64,000 bases of DNA from Nonomuraea jiangxiensis (GCF_900099965.1 NZ_FNDJ01000002.1:372001-436000), one strand, 5' to 3'; numbered from the stretch's first letter, positions 52,501-60,772 are shown. A program made the numbers and translations. Notes: generated from the letters alone by a model not told the origin.

Positions 52501-53059
52501 GGAGGAGCTTGACGAGCCGGGGGCGCGCGTGTCGGTGGAGGGTGCCGACGGGCCGTCGGCTGGTGTGTCGGCGGAGGGTGTCGATGGGCCGGGGGCGTGG
52601 CAGTTCAAGGCGTGGGATCTGGCGGTGGGGGCCTGGGCGGCGTTGCGGCAGCCGTACGCGGAGGCTCGGGTTCAGGCGGGTGCGGCGCAGGCGGCGCTCG
52701 CCATGGGCGATCGTCAGGAGGCTGCGGCGCGGCTGGCACGGGCACGGGAACTGGCGAGCCGGCTGGGCGCTGCGCCGCTGCTGGCGCAGCTCGACGTCTT
52801 CGGGCGGCGCGCCCGGATCGGCGGGACGGACGAGGCGGCCGACGGGCATCCGCTGGGGCTGACGGCTCGGGAGCTGGAAGTATTGCGGGAGGTGACCAAC
52901 GGGCGGAGCAACCGGGAGATCGCCGAGGCGCTGTTCATCTCGATCAAGACGGTGAGCGTGCACGTCTCCAACATCCTGGGCAAGCTCGGCGTCGCTACCC
53001 GAGGCGAGGCCGCCGCCACCGCCCACCGCCTGCGCCTCTTCGACGCCCCCGACTCGTAG
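49538..53059 (+). CDS. Large ATP-binding LuxR-family (LAL) regulator, repeat-expanded
   Basis: A 1173-residue LAL-type regulator. The AAA_16 ATPase has FVGRARELAML, Walker A GGEAGVGKTRLAKEF and Walker B LLLVEDAHWADRSTRDLL. Helical TPR-like repeats fill the middle. A Gly/Ser/Ala-rich stretch (about residues 770-880) and tandem SVEGADGPSAG units (about 962-1018) interrupt the last TPRs. The C-terminus is a LuxR HTH with LTARELEVLREVTNGRSNRE, IAEALFISIKTVSVHVSNIL and GKLGVATRGE. LALs activate secondary-metabolite or catabolic operons in response to ATP and inducers; no target cluster is adjacent. GTG 49538 starts 9 residues before FVGRARE; the ribosome site is weak. Confidence 0.88.
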   Translation: MSIHAVSPLFVGRARELAMLGDALARARAGVSSTVLIGGEAGVGKTRLAKEFTDRADDVTVLVGGCLELGTEGLPFAPFTAVLRGLVRELGRDGVAALVPGGNTRGLARLLPEFGEPGKDGAEARARLFEQMLGLLERLAEERPVLLLVEDAHWADRSTRDLLSFLVRSQRTAGRLLIVVTYRTDELHRTHPLRPMLAELGRVQWVGRVELRRLTRREAVAQAASILEREPSPATMDLIYARSEGNPLFVEALLSESGAGDALPESLRDLLLAGVERLPDDTQELLRVASAGGQRIEHDLLSAVAGLDDSALSRALRPAVAGNVLMVDGEGYGFRHALIREALHDDLLPGEHTRLHTRYAQALERDLSILPVPRGAIELAHHWHSAHDSTWALVSAWHAAAAARKSTAYDEQLRMLSRVLELWDQVPDAAERIGGDRFDVLKQTATVAHLAGEYERSVALASAALADLDYAADPIRAAQMLRQRGLTRYDLGRPDHLDDLRRAAELTPSDKPSKLRGQVLESLARMLYRPADWPERLATARLAMEIAHEVGDANTEAHALISYTWSHACYSGIDAQLEAFAKARRIAHRAEAYNAMMRCAISESDALEGAGRHERAAQVARDGVKEAGLYGLARTSGTFLSINLAEPLVSLGRWDEALEVLEHALDLAPPAPIGASLQGFATDIALARGQFDRAERLLESSRSVLARGTYRDQVVLPHLCREVQLLQARGEMEAAVLAAARAMEERDLLSNPRYSWPVLLTFAQLLGAVLASASGTGAGGAPALGPGAGRVSASGGGVGALPGSGGGLGGPSASGGGLSGSGPGAGEDRAASGAGAGGAAGSGAGGGSVSGAGAPAFPAGVGGDVARFGGGQAGEAIRHSGAGLRGLAQFCAFLLPQLWELGEKLQADGDLQEAQRLTFTALMGAHVSLTGGRGSQLGARGSEAGVRGEELGADVSQVEAGASAEELDESGARVSVEGADGPSAGASGEELDEPGARVSVEGADGPSAGVSAEGVDGPGAWQFKAWDLAVGAWAALRQPYAEARVQAGAAQAALAMGDRQEAAARLARARELASRLGAAPLLAQLDVFGRRARIGGTDEAADGHPLGLTARELEVLREVTNGRSNREIAEALFISIKTVSVHVSNILGKLGVATRGEAAATAHRLRLFDAPDS
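52421..52590 (+). repeat. 72-bp tandem repeat in the LAL regulator gene
   Basis: Two nearly identical 72-base units start at 52421 and 52493, with a partial third to about 52590. Each encodes 24 residues including ARVSVEGADGPSAG. The copies differ at only a few bases, so the duplication is recent. Confidence 0.9.
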
Positions 53060-53100
53060 CGGTTGGTGAGCGGCTTAAGAATCCCAACAAAATGATCTAG

Positions 53101-53368
53101 GAATACCGTTGATCATCTGTGTGAGAGGGGCGAGCAGCCGCCGTGGATCATCCCGGATGAGTTGTGGGCGCGGATCGAACCGTTGTTGCCGGTCTTGCCA
53201 CGCCGGCGTGGGTAGGCATCGCTCGGTGATCGAGCAGACGATCGCCCTGTTGCCTTGGTTCCGCCGCCTGCGCATCCGCTGGGAGATTCGCGACGACATC
53301 CACGAAACCTTCATGACCTTCGCCGCCGGCATCATCTGCTGGCGACGCCTCATCCACTGATCGTTCCG
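53101..53368 (+). mobile_element. Internally deleted IS5-family element (268 bp) with CTAG flanks
   Basis: The first part (53108-53215) reads as a transposase N-terminus: GEQPPWIIPDELWARIEPLL, then stop. A second frame (53220-53360) gives the IS5-type C-terminus: RSVIEQTIALLPWFRRLRIR and WEIRDDIHETF, ending ICWRRLIH. The whole catalytic centre is missing, so it cannot move by itself. CTAG occurs directly on both sides (53097-53100 and 53369-53372), matching the YTAR target duplication of the IS5 subgroup. Ends share only partial inverted similarity (both include GATCA near the tips). It inserted between the LAL gene and the kinase gene without breaking either. Confidence 0.75.
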
Positions 53369-53378
53369 CTAGGACGTC

Positions 53379-54137
53379 TCATGGCAGTCGGGCCCGCGCG
53401 GATCTCAGCACGTCGATCTCACAGCCCGGCGCGAACGGGTCGAAGCCGTGCTCGCTCAGCCAGCGAACCCCCAGCAGGCTTCGCAACGACCACCACGCGC
53501 GGATCACGTCGAGGTCGACGTCGGTGCCATAACCGGCGACGACGTCGTCGAGGTTCTCCTCGTGTCCGAGCGTCAAGATGGCGAGGTCGAACAGGGCATC
53601 GCCCTGGCCCGCCTCGGACCAGTCGATGATGCCCGTGATCTCGTCGCCGTCGATGAACACGTGATCGATCTGCAGGTCGCCGTGCGTGAACACCGGGGCC
53701 CACGGCCGGAGCGCGGCCTCGGCGATCTGGCGGTTGCGGGTGACCAGGTCGGCGGGCAGGACGCCGTTCGTCACAAGCCACTCGCACTCGCCATCGAGAT
53801 CCGCCGCCAACTCGTCGAGGCCCCGGCCGGCCCGGCCGAGCCTGGGCGGCAACGGCGCGTCGTGCAACCTCCGAATGGCGGCGCCCGCCGCGGCCCACGC
53901 CGCCGGGGACGCGGTCGACGGCTCGCCGAGGCGGCCGAGCGCCGTCCCCGGGACTGCGGCGATCGCGAGCACCGGCGGCTTGTGCCACAGGACCTTCGGG
54001 GTCGGGACCGGCGCCAGGGCCATCGCCTCGACCTCGACGCCGATGCGCGCCTGATCGGAGTCCACCTTCAGGAACACGTCGCCGACGCGCAGGGTCGCGC
54101 GCTCGGAATGGGCGACGACCACTTTGACCTCATCCAT
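53379..54137 (-). CDS. Aminoglycoside phosphotransferase (APH)-family kinase-like protein
   Basis: A 252-residue APH-fold protein. The N-lobe is short (RATLRVGDVFLKVDSD supplies the Lys). The C-lobe has VFTHGDLQIDHVFIDGDEI as catalytic loop and GIIDWSEAGQGDALFDLA as the metal loop. The Asn normally five residues after the catalytic Asp is His here (HGDLQIDH); this variant is, to my recollection, common in an actinobacterial subgroup, so activity is not excluded. The substrate is unknown, and resistance should not be assumed. ATG 54137 is the only good start. Its 3' end lies 10 bases beyond the IS remnant. Confidence 0.8.
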   Translation of the reverse strand: MDEVKVVVAHSERATLRVGDVFLKVDSDQARIGVEVEAMALAPVPTPKVLWHKPPVLAIAAVPGTALGRLGEPSTASPAAWAAAGAAIRRLHDAPLPPRLGRAGRGLDELAADLDGECEWLVTNGVLPADLVTRNRQIAEAALRPWAPVFTHGDLQIDHVFIDGDEITGIIDWSEAGQGDALFDLAILTLGHEENLDDVVAGYGTDVDLDVIRAWWSLRSLLGVRWLSEHGFDPFAPGCEIDVLRSARARLP

Positions 54138-54487
54138 GGGCGACCAGTATCCCGGGGATGTTCGTCGACGTCACCGGGTTTATTGAGCACTCCCGCCAGC
54201 ACGCCCGTGCCGTCGCTGTGTGGCGCGTGAGGTCGGCGATCGGGGAAGTCTCCTGTGCCGCCTTTGGTGGGGCTGCTCGTGTGGGTGACTGCTCGGCCGG
54301 GTGGGGTGTGGTTTCGGTGGGTTGGTCATCCGGCGGTCGGACGGGGTTTTAACGTCCCTCCAGTACGGCTTCGCACTGTGGGCCGCCACCCGCCGACCAA
54401 GCCGGCGGCCTCCAGGAGAACGGCCGCTGACCGGTGCGGGGTCGGGCGCCGTTACGTGCGCGCCGGACCCGGCGACGTGGTCAGGGG
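54138..54487. other. 350-base intergenic region, no convincing gene
   Basis: Lies between two minus-strand genes. A plus-strand 64-codon frame at 54158-54352 has no ribosome site and no recognisable sequence. GGCCGCC (54381-54387) and GGCGGCC (54404-54410) can pair around a 16-base loop and may end transcription of the 965-residue gene. GGACG and CGTCC flank an AT-rich GGGTTTTAA near 54340-54355. Nothing else was seen. Confidence 0.5.
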
Positions 54488-57385
54488 TCAGCCGGTCAGC
54501 TGGGCTTCCAGGCGGTAGCCGTCCACCGTGACGTAGACCTGGTCGCCGGGGCGGGCGTTCAGGCGCATGAGCACCGGCTGGAGGGAGTCGAAGACCGGCT
54601 GGTGGCCCTGCCAGACCAGGACGATGGCGTTGTCGCCGGGGCCCGTCACCGACAGGAGGGTGCCGGGGCGCATGCCGAGCTGGGCCGCGTACCCCTCGGG
54701 GACGGGCACCGGGCCGCCCCTGAGGTGTTCGGGGGTCACTTCGATGCGCTGCCAGCGGCGTGGGTCGGAGGACGGGCTGGGCAGTGGCGGGGGCGGCGTG
54801 GGCGGGGTGCCCGCGAGAATCGGGGAGCGGCCGCCGGACAGCGCCGAAAGCGTGGCCAGGGCCGCCGTCGGGTCGATCGAGCCTGACGGGGCCGTGGGGA
54901 TGGGCTGGCCGCCGCGGTGGTGGTGGCCGTTCGCGCCGGGGGTGCGGCGGGGTAGCGGCTGGGCCGGGATGGGGGTCGCGGAGGCCACCGCGTCCCGGGT
55001 CGACTCCGGCGGGAGGGCGTCGAGCCACGCCTTGGCCGAGTGGGTGCGGATGCCCAGCTCGGACATGAGGGCCACGAGGTCGGCGTCGGCCGGGCTCGCG
55101 GCGAGCAGCTGCCTCGTACGGGCCTGCAGGCCGTGGATGTCGCCCACCACGAGCCAGCCGTCCTGGAGACGGCGGTCGGGCATGAGCGTCACCAGCACTC
55201 GCCAGAGCGGGGTGCGCAGCGACGGGACCATCACCGGGTGGGCCGGGTCCGCTCCGACGAGCTGCTCTTCGGTGGCCGCCGCGCCGAGCCACTCGGTCAG
55301 GCGGAACATGTGGCCCGTGACCGGCGCGGACTCGGAGGAGCGGAGCCACTGGAGCACGCGCTCCTCGGCGGTGCGCTGGGCCTGGGACAGCGCATCCCTG
55401 TCGACCAGCAGCTTGTGTGCGAGGGTACGCAGGCTGATCGGATCCTCCGCGAACAGCCGGTGCACCGCGACCGCCAGCTCCAGCTTGTCCAGGCTGCGGA
55501 ACAGGCTGTCCACGACCCGGACCATCGCGTGGTCGGGGTCGGACGACACGGGAGCGGGCGTTTCGGTGGAGGGGGTGCGGGGGCCCGGGTAGCCCGGCGT
55601 GCCGCCGCTCGTGGTGCCTTTGGCGCTGTCCGGGCCCGTGCCGGGAATGGCCGGGATCGAGCCGGTGTGAGGGCCGCCGGAGCCAAGCGCGCCCGGCGTG
55701 GCCGGTTTGGACCCTGCGGGGGCGACGCCGGACGTGGGGAGGCCCGCAGGGGTGGAGCCGGTGGATCCTGCGCCGCCGGGGACGGATCCGGGCGCGCCCG
55801 GCATGGAGCCTGCGGATCCAGGTCCGCCCGGCATGGAGCCGGTGGATTCCGGGCTGCCGGGGATGGGGTTCGCGGACGTGGGGCCGCCGGACAGGGAAGC
55901 AGGGCTGCCGGAGAGGGAGGGGATGGAACTGCCGGACCCCGAGCCGCCTGGGGCGGAACCGCTCGATGCCGGGCCGCCGGGGGCGGGGGCGCCCGGGAGT
56001 TCTTGGGCGCCGGACTGGGTGTTGCCCGACGGGCGCTGCGGGAGTCCGCCCTGGCCTGAGAAAGGTTCGGAGGGGGCGGGGCGCTGGCCCTCGGCCGGGA
56101 AAACCTGGCGCGCGCCGCCACCTGGGAAGGGGCCCGACTGCCGTTGCGGGCCGCTGTCCGGTTGCTGCGTGGGGAACGAGTCGGTCGGGCGGCGCATGGG
56201 GCCTTCCGCCGGTTGAGCCGCGAACATGCCGGTCTGCGGGCCGCTGTCCGGCACCGCCGGCGGGGGGAACGCGCCCGGCTGACGCTGCGGCGTGCCCTCG
56301 GGCGTGACGGCGGGGAAGGACCCGGTCTGGCGGGGTGAGCCGCCCTCGGGGGTGCCTGCCGGGAAGGAGCCGGTCTGGCGGGGCGAAGTGCCCTCAGGGG
56401 TGACGGCGGGGAAAGAGCCGGTCTGGCGGGGCGAGCCGCTCTCGGAGCTTCCTGCCGGGAAGGACCCGGTTTGGCGGGGTGAGCCGCCCTCGGGGGTGCC
56501 TGCCGGGAAGGTGCCGGGCTGGCGCTGCGGTGTGCCGTCGGCGGCGACCGCCGGGAAGGAGCCGGTCTGGCGCGGTGTGGGCTGGCCCGGGAACGAGCCT
56601 GGCTGGCGCGGGCCCTCCGCCGCGGCGGCCGGGCGTTGCGGCAGGTTCTCGCCCTGGCCCGGGAACGGGCCGGTGGGCTGGTGCTGCGGCGCGCTGTCGG
56701 ACAGCGAGCCGGTCTGTGCCGCGAAGGGCTCGCCCTGCGGCTGGGCCGGGAACGAACCCGTGCCGCTGACCCCGCGCTGGAGCGGGCGGGTGACCTCGGG
56801 GTGCCCGGCGGGGAGGGGAGCTCGGCCCGGCAGCGCGGGGACGTCGCCCTGGCCCGGGAGCGAGGGGGCGGCGTCGCGCTGAGCAGGAAGGGAGGCGGCG
56901 GCGTCGCGTTGGGCGGGAAGGGCGACGTCGGGCTTGGCAGGAAGGGAGGCGGCGGCGTCGGACTGGGCCGGGATGCGGGCGAGGATCTCGCGGAAGATCG
57001 ATCCGATCACCACCTCCGGCGTGGCCGACGGAGTGCTCAGGTCACTGGGCGACAGGCGGCGCAGCCGCTGCCAGCCACCGAGGCCGGTGATCGCCGTACG
57101 GGTGGATTCGGGCCAGCCGGGCAGCGCGGGATCGATGCGATGAACCGTCAGTGCGGGCAGAAGGTCGGTCAGCGGCAGATGGTCCCAGTTGGCGGTGGCC
57201 AGTCGGGCCAGGCGCTCGCAGATCCAGTCGAGCCCCGCCGTGCCGAGCGCTCTCGACAACGCGAGAGAGGACCACCACCCCGCGGGCAGGCGCGGATCAC
57301 CCAGCGCCTCGGCCACCTGCTGCGGACGGCTCCAGCGCAGCGCAGGGACTAGGTCGCTCAGGCAGATCGATGACTCGACTTCCAT
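54488..57385 (-). CDS. 965-residue repeat-rich protein of unknown function with HTH-like C-terminal region
   Basis: A 965-residue protein with folded ends and a disordered centre. Residues 1-130 form a helical domain (DLVPALRWSRPQQVAEALGD, WWSSLALSRALG). About 135-600 is Pro/Gly/Gln/Ser-rich, with PAQRDAAASL repeats and an array of 16-residue RQTGSFPAGTPEGGSP units. Residues about 640-760 are helical with PISLRTLAHKLLVDRDALSQ, reminiscent of a sigma-region-4-like HTH, then TEEQLVGADP and WRVLVTLMPDRRLQDGW. The final 100 residues are beta-rich (WQRIEVTPEHLRGG to YVTVDGYRLEAQL). There is no signal peptide, so it is probably cytoplasmic. Function unknown. ATG 57385 begins the folded N-terminus. 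Confidence 0.6.
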   Translation of the reverse strand: MEVESSICLSDLVPALRWSRPQQVAEALGDPRLPAGWWSSLALSRALGTAGLDWICERLARLATANWDHLPLTDLLPALTVHRIDPALPGWPESTRTAITGLGGWQRLRRLSPSDLSTPSATPEVVIGSIFREILARIPAQSDAAASLPAKPDVALPAQRDAAASLPAQRDAAPSLPGQGDVPALPGRAPLPAGHPEVTRPLQRGVSGTGSFPAQPQGEPFAAQTGSLSDSAPQHQPTGPFPGQGENLPQRPAAAAEGPRQPGSFPGQPTPRQTGSFPAVAADGTPQRQPGTFPAGTPEGGSPRQTGSFPAGSSESGSPRQTGSFPAVTPEGTSPRQTGSFPAGTPEGGSPRQTGSFPAVTPEGTPQRQPGAFPPPAVPDSGPQTGMFAAQPAEGPMRRPTDSFPTQQPDSGPQRQSGPFPGGGARQVFPAEGQRPAPSEPFSGQGGLPQRPSGNTQSGAQELPGAPAPGGPASSGSAPGGSGSGSSIPSLSGSPASLSGGPTSANPIPGSPESTGSMPGGPGSAGSMPGAPGSVPGGAGSTGSTPAGLPTSGVAPAGSKPATPGALGSGGPHTGSIPAIPGTGPDSAKGTTSGGTPGYPGPRTPSTETPAPVSSDPDHAMVRVVDSLFRSLDKLELAVAVHRLFAEDPISLRTLAHKLLVDRDALSQAQRTAEERVLQWLRSSESAPVTGHMFRLTEWLGAAATEEQLVGADPAHPVMVPSLRTPLWRVLVTLMPDRRLQDGWLVVGDIHGLQARTRQLLAASPADADLVALMSELGIRTHSAKAWLDALPPESTRDAVASATPIPAQPLPRRTPGANGHHHRGGQPIPTAPSGSIDPTAALATLSALSGGRSPILAGTPPTPPPPLPSPSSDPRRWQRIEVTPEHLRGGPVPVPEGYAAQLGMRPGTLLSVTGPGDNAIVLVWQGHQPVFDSLQPVLMRLNARPGDQVYVTVDGYRLEAQLTG
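56296..56535 (-). repeat. 48-bp tandem repeats in the 965-residue protein gene
   Basis: Five units start at 56296, 56344, 56392, 56440 and 56488, exactly 48 bases apart, each encoding 16 residues of the RQTGSFPAxTPEGxSP type. Diverged units continue on both sides, so the original array was longer. The frame is preserved throughout. Confidence 0.92.
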
Positions 57386-57469
57386 CGGCGGACCTTATCC
57401 TCCCCAAGTGAGCCGCATGGTGCTGCCCTACTCTAATGTGGCTATTGGTGCAGCCTACGCGGCAAGCTA

Positions 57470-58399
57470 TCAATCAGTGTGAATAGGGTAAAGACGGTTC
57501 AGATCCAAACCGTACCGTGGACGGCCGCCCACCTGGGCCACGCATTCGCCCCCAGCACGGCAACCTGCCTCCAAAGCGGCCTCCTCGCTGACACCATGCA
57601 AAGTGGCGGTGAGGAACCCGGCGGCGAACGCGTCACCGGCCCCCGTCGAGTCCACGACCTCGACGGGCGTGCCCGCCGCCGTCGCGACGACCTCGCCGTC
57701 GACGGCAGCCACCGCGCCCTTCGCTCCCAGCTTCACGACCGCTGTGCCGTACATCTCACTCAAGAGTACGGCGGCGGGCTCCGCGCTCGTGGCACCACTG
57801 AGGAGGAGGGCCTCGGAGAGATTTGGGATGATCAGGTCGGCGGGGGATGATTCGCGGATGAAACGTTCAAGGCCGAAGTCACCCAACGGGCTCGTGGAGG
57901 CCGGATCGATGCTGATGGGGATGCCCGCCGCGGTCGCGTCGGCCATGGCACGCCTGGCCAGCAGTAACCCGGCCGGGGCGAAGAGGATGTAACCGGACAG
58001 GTGCAGGCGGCCGACGCCGTCGAGCAGGGACGGGTGCCAGTCGGCCTCCGAGATCAGACCGCCGGCGCCGCGGTTGGTGAGCATGGAACGTTCGCCGCTC
58101 TTGTCCACCATCGAGATCACGACGGCGGTGGGGTGCGCGGGATCCACGGCGATCTGCGGGCGCACGCCGGTCTTGACCAGTTCGGCGAGGTGCCATTCGC
58201 TGCTGTCGTAGCCGAGCCGGGCCAGCAGCCGGGCGTCGGCGCCCAGGTGGGCGGCCCAGGCGGCGGTGTTCGCGCCGGAGCCGCCGGGGCGGAGCACGAT
58301 GTCGGCGGCCGTGTCGGTGCCCCACATGACCGGCGAGCCATGCAACGCCACCACGTCGGTGACCACGTCCCCGATGACGAGCAGCGCCCGGCCCGTCAC
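57470..58399 (-). CDS. psuK: PfkB-family carbohydrate kinase, probable pseudouridine kinase
   Basis: A 309-residue ribokinase-family protein. GGSGANTAAWAAHLGADARL is PfkB signature 1 and VDSTGAGDAFAAGF is signature 2 with the catalytic Asp. Substrate-side segments DPAHPTAVVISMVDKSGERS and SIDPASTSP are also present. Adjacent psuG indicates it phosphorylates pseudouridine at the 5' position before glycosidic cleavage. GTG 58399 overlaps the psuG TGA as GTGA, so translation is coupled; a GTG at 58411 is in frame but less likely. The specificity comes from context, not from a diagnostic residue. Confidence 0.82.
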   Translation of the reverse strand: MTGRALLVIGDVVTDVVALHGSPVMWGTDTAADIVLRPGGSGANTAAWAAHLGADARLLARLGYDSSEWHLAELVKTGVRPQIAVDPAHPTAVVISMVDKSGERSMLTNRGAGGLISEADWHPSLLDGVGRLHLSGYILFAPAGLLLARRAMADATAAGIPISIDPASTSPLGDFGLERFIRESSPADLIIPNLSEALLLSGATSAEPAAVLLSEMYGTAVVKLGAKGAVAAVDGEVVATAAGTPVEVVDSTGAGDAFAAGFLTATLHGVSEEAALEAGCRAGGECVAQVGGRPRYGLDLNRLYPIHTD

Positions 58400-59322
58400 G
58401 ACCGAGCCCACGCCAGGGCGATCTGGGTGGCCAGGGCGACGTTGCCGCGTACGGCGGCCAGGTTCGCCTCCAGGGAGGCGCCCGCGGTGCCGTCCACCAG
58501 ATAGCCGAGCAGGAACGGGGTGATGGCCTGCCCCGTGACCCCCGCGCGCTCGGCGGCGGCCAGCGCCTCGGCCAGTACGCGGTCGTGCAGCTCCGGATCG
58601 AGTTGCTGGTCCCGGGGGACCGGGTTGGCGACGATCAGCGCGCTCTCCTGGCCGCCGAGCGCGTCCTGTCCGTGCATGATGTCGGCGGCCTCGCCCGGCG
58701 ACTCGATCCGCCAGTCGACCGGCAGGCCGGAGGAGTGCAGGTAGAAGCCGGGGAAACTGTCGGTACGGTAGCCCACCACGGCCACCCCTCTCGTCTCCAG
58801 GCGTTGCAGCGTGGCGGGCACGTCCAGGATCGACTTCACGCCGGCGCAGACGACCGTGATGCGGGTACGGGCGAGGGTGTCGAGGTCGGCGGACTCATCC
58901 TGGTCCTCGGTCCAGCCACGGTGCACGCCGCCGAGCCCGCCGGTGGCGAAGACCCGGATGCCGGCCCGGGCGGCCAGGAACGACGTGGCCGACACGGTCG
59001 TCGCGCCGCTGGCCTTCAGCGCCGCCGCAATGGGCAGGTCCCGCTGGCCCAGCTTGCGCAGCCCGGACTCGGTCGCGACGCGTTCCAGCTCCACGTCGTT
59101 CAGGCCGATCCTGGGCACGCCGTCCAGCACGGCGATCGTGGCCGGTACGGCGCCCGCGGCGCGTACGACACCCTCCAGCTCCCGTGCCACCTCCAGATTG
59201 CGCGGCTGAGGCAGCCCGTGGGAGATGATCGTGGATTCCAGCGCCACGACCGGCCGTCCCTGAGCCAGGGCCTCGGCCACCTCGTCGGACGGCTGGAGAA
59301 CGGAGTCCGTGGTGCTGCGCAT
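58396..59322 (-). CDS. psuG: Pseudouridine-5'-phosphate glycosidase
   Basis: A 308-residue PsuG/IndA-type enzyme. VALESTIISHGLPQPRNLEV is the family opening with the catalytic Glu region, and VPATIAVLDGVPRIGL, ATGGLGGVHRGW, CAGVKSILDVPATLQRLETR, VVGYRTDSFPGFY and ALIVANPVP are all diagnostic. It splits pseudouridine 5'-phosphate into uracil and ribose 5-phosphate, allowing growth on RNA-derived pseudouridine. First gene of the psuGK pair. ATG 59322 has AAGGAG 13 bases upstream, slightly far. The palindrome at 59355-59367 may be its operator. Confidence 0.93.
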   Translation of the reverse strand: MRSTTDSVLQPSDEVAEALAQGRPVVALESTIISHGLPQPRNLEVARELEGVVRAAGAVPATIAVLDGVPRIGLNDVELERVATESGLRKLGQRDLPIAAALKASGATTVSATSFLAARAGIRVFATGGLGGVHRGWTEDQDESADLDTLARTRITVVCAGVKSILDVPATLQRLETRGVAVVGYRTDSFPGFYLHSSGLPVDWRIESPGEAADIMHGQDALGGQESALIVANPVPRDQQLDPELHDRVLAEALAAAERAGVTGQAITPFLLGYLVDGTAGASLEANLAAVRGNVALATQIALAWARS

Positions 59323-59354
59323 GGTGAGTTATGTGCTCCTTGCGTGGTCCTGAC

Positions 59355-59367
59355 CCCGTTTAACGGG
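59355..59367. promoter_or_regulatory. Palindrome upstream of psuG
   Basis: CCCGTT-T-AACGGG, a perfect 6-base inverted repeat around one base, 33 bases upstream of the psuG start. Plausible repressor site; no regulator gene is adjacent, and the LysR gene at 60788 seems tied to the YeiH-like gene. Confidence 0.4.
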
Positions 59368-59442
59368 AACTGGGTGTTTCGCGGATTATCTTCAGAAAGA
59401 GAGGAGGTTACGGGCCTCTCGGTCCGGCCGTCCACCTGAGGA

Positions 59443-60717
59443 TCACACGAGGAGGGTCACGCCTGCCAGAGACACGGCGGCGATGATGCCCGTGGCGATG
59501 CCGCCGAGCAGCACGGCCCGGCCGCCCTTGGCGAGTTTACGCAGGTTGATACCGGTGCCCAGGGCGAACAGGGCGGCCGCCATCAGCACATTGGTGACGA
59601 CCGGCGCGGCGGCGGTGACGGCGGGCGGGAGCCAGCCGGTGCTCCGCAGGACGACCATCGCCAGGAACGCGGCCACGAAGAAGGGGATGATCGGGGGCTT
59701 GGCCGCGTGCCGGGTGCCGGGTGGCGGGGTGGTGGTCGGGTATCGGGGGTCGGTCTGGGGGGTGGTTTCGGGGTGGGCGGACTGTGGGGGGACCGGGAGC
59801 CGGCGCGGGGCGGGGTGGCGGCGCGGGCGGTGGGTGGTGAGGGCGACGATCGGGGCCAGCAGGATGACGCGGCCCAGCTTGACTGTTACCGCGCTGGTCA
59901 GCACGCCTGTGGCGGCGCCGATCGCGGCCACTTGGGCCACCTCGTGCACGGAGGCTCCCGTCCAGACGCCGAGCTGCGCGGGGGTGAGGCCGAGGAGTGA
60001 ACCGGCGAGCGGGACGAGGACGATGGCGGCGGTGCCGTACAGGACGATGACGCTGAGCGCGTTGGCCGTGTCATCGTCGTCGGCGATGTCCGTGCTGTCG
60101 CGCATGGCGGCTATGGCCGCCGCGCCGCAGATGGACACGCCCGTGGCGACCAGCAGGGAGGTGCCCGGGGACAGGCCCAGCCGGCGGCCGATGCGCGGCG
60201 TCAGCGCGTACGTGGTCGTCGTCGCGACCGCCACGATGGCCAGGGTCTGCCAGCCGAGGGCGAGCACCTGGGGGATCGCGATCTGCAGGCCGAGCAGGGC
60301 GACGGCCACCCGGAGCACCCGCCGGGACACGAACGCGAGGCCCGGCTTGGAGCGTTCCCGGATTCCCACCGTGTTCGCGAGGGCCGCACCGGAGAGCACC
60401 GCGACTACGGCAGGGCTGAGCACGGGCACGAACCGGCTGATCAGCATGGCGACCACCACGGCCACGGCCGCAAGCGCGAGCCCGGGCCACAGCGTGCCGG
60501 TCCGCGCGGGGGTGTGGCGGGCCGGCGATGGTGGTGTGGCGGGCGGCGGGGATGCGGCGGGTGGATTGGGCTGCGAGTGCGTGGCCAGTGGAGCGGGAGT
60601 GGGCTGGGGGGGCGCCGCCAGTGGACCGGCGATGGTCGGTGGAGTGGGGTGTGGGGGCGGGGGCGTTGGGGTGGAGGTGCGTGGGGAGGGTGGGGTGGGG
60701 TGATCGGGGGCGGGCAT
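59443..60717 (-). CDS. YeiH/UPF0324-family membrane protein (putative sulfate/sulfonate-related exporter)
   Basis: A 424-residue protein with about ten membrane helices after a 70-residue Pro/Thr tail. YeiH landmarks are SPAVVAVLSGAALANTVGI, LRVAVALLGLQIAIPQVL, LLVATGVSICGAAAIAAM and GVWTGASVHEVAQVAAIG. A His/Pro/Arg-rich cytoplasmic loop (about residues 295-345) interrupts helices near the end. The family is proposed to export sulfur or other small anions, on limited evidence. Divergent from a LysR gene, the usual YeiE/YeiH arrangement. ATG 60717 is used; ATG 60759 would add 14 Pro-rich residues. Confidence 0.8.
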   Translation of the reverse strand: MPAPDHPTPPSPRTSTPTPPPPHPTPPTIAGPLAAPPQPTPAPLATHSQPNPPAASPPPATPPSPARHTPARTGTLWPGLALAAVAVVVAMLISRFVPVLSPAVVAVLSGAALANTVGIRERSKPGLAFVSRRVLRVAVALLGLQIAIPQVLALGWQTLAIVAVATTTTYALTPRIGRRLGLSPGTSLLVATGVSICGAAAIAAMRDSTDIADDDDTANALSVIVLYGTAAIVLVPLAGSLLGLTPAQLGVWTGASVHEVAQVAAIGAATGVLTSAVTVKLGRVILLAPIVALTTHRPRRHPAPRRLPVPPQSAHPETTPQTDPRYPTTTPPPGTRHAAKPPIIPFFVAAFLAMVVLRSTGWLPPAVTAAAPVVTNVLMAAALFALGTGINLRKLAKGGRAVLLGGIATGIIAAVSLAGVTLLV

Positions 60718-60772
60718 GAGCTCAGTGTTCTGAGGGTGGGGCGGGGGCGGTAGGCGCATGTTGCCTGGGAGG

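Noticed and set aside
53379..54137. Antibiotic resistance gene
   Set aside because: APH-fold membership alone does not show aminoglycoside activity, and the catalytic-loop Asn is replaced by His.
54158..54352. 64-codon plus-strand frame in the intergenic gap
   Set aside because: No ribosome site, no recognisable sequence and poor codon bias; left as intergenic.
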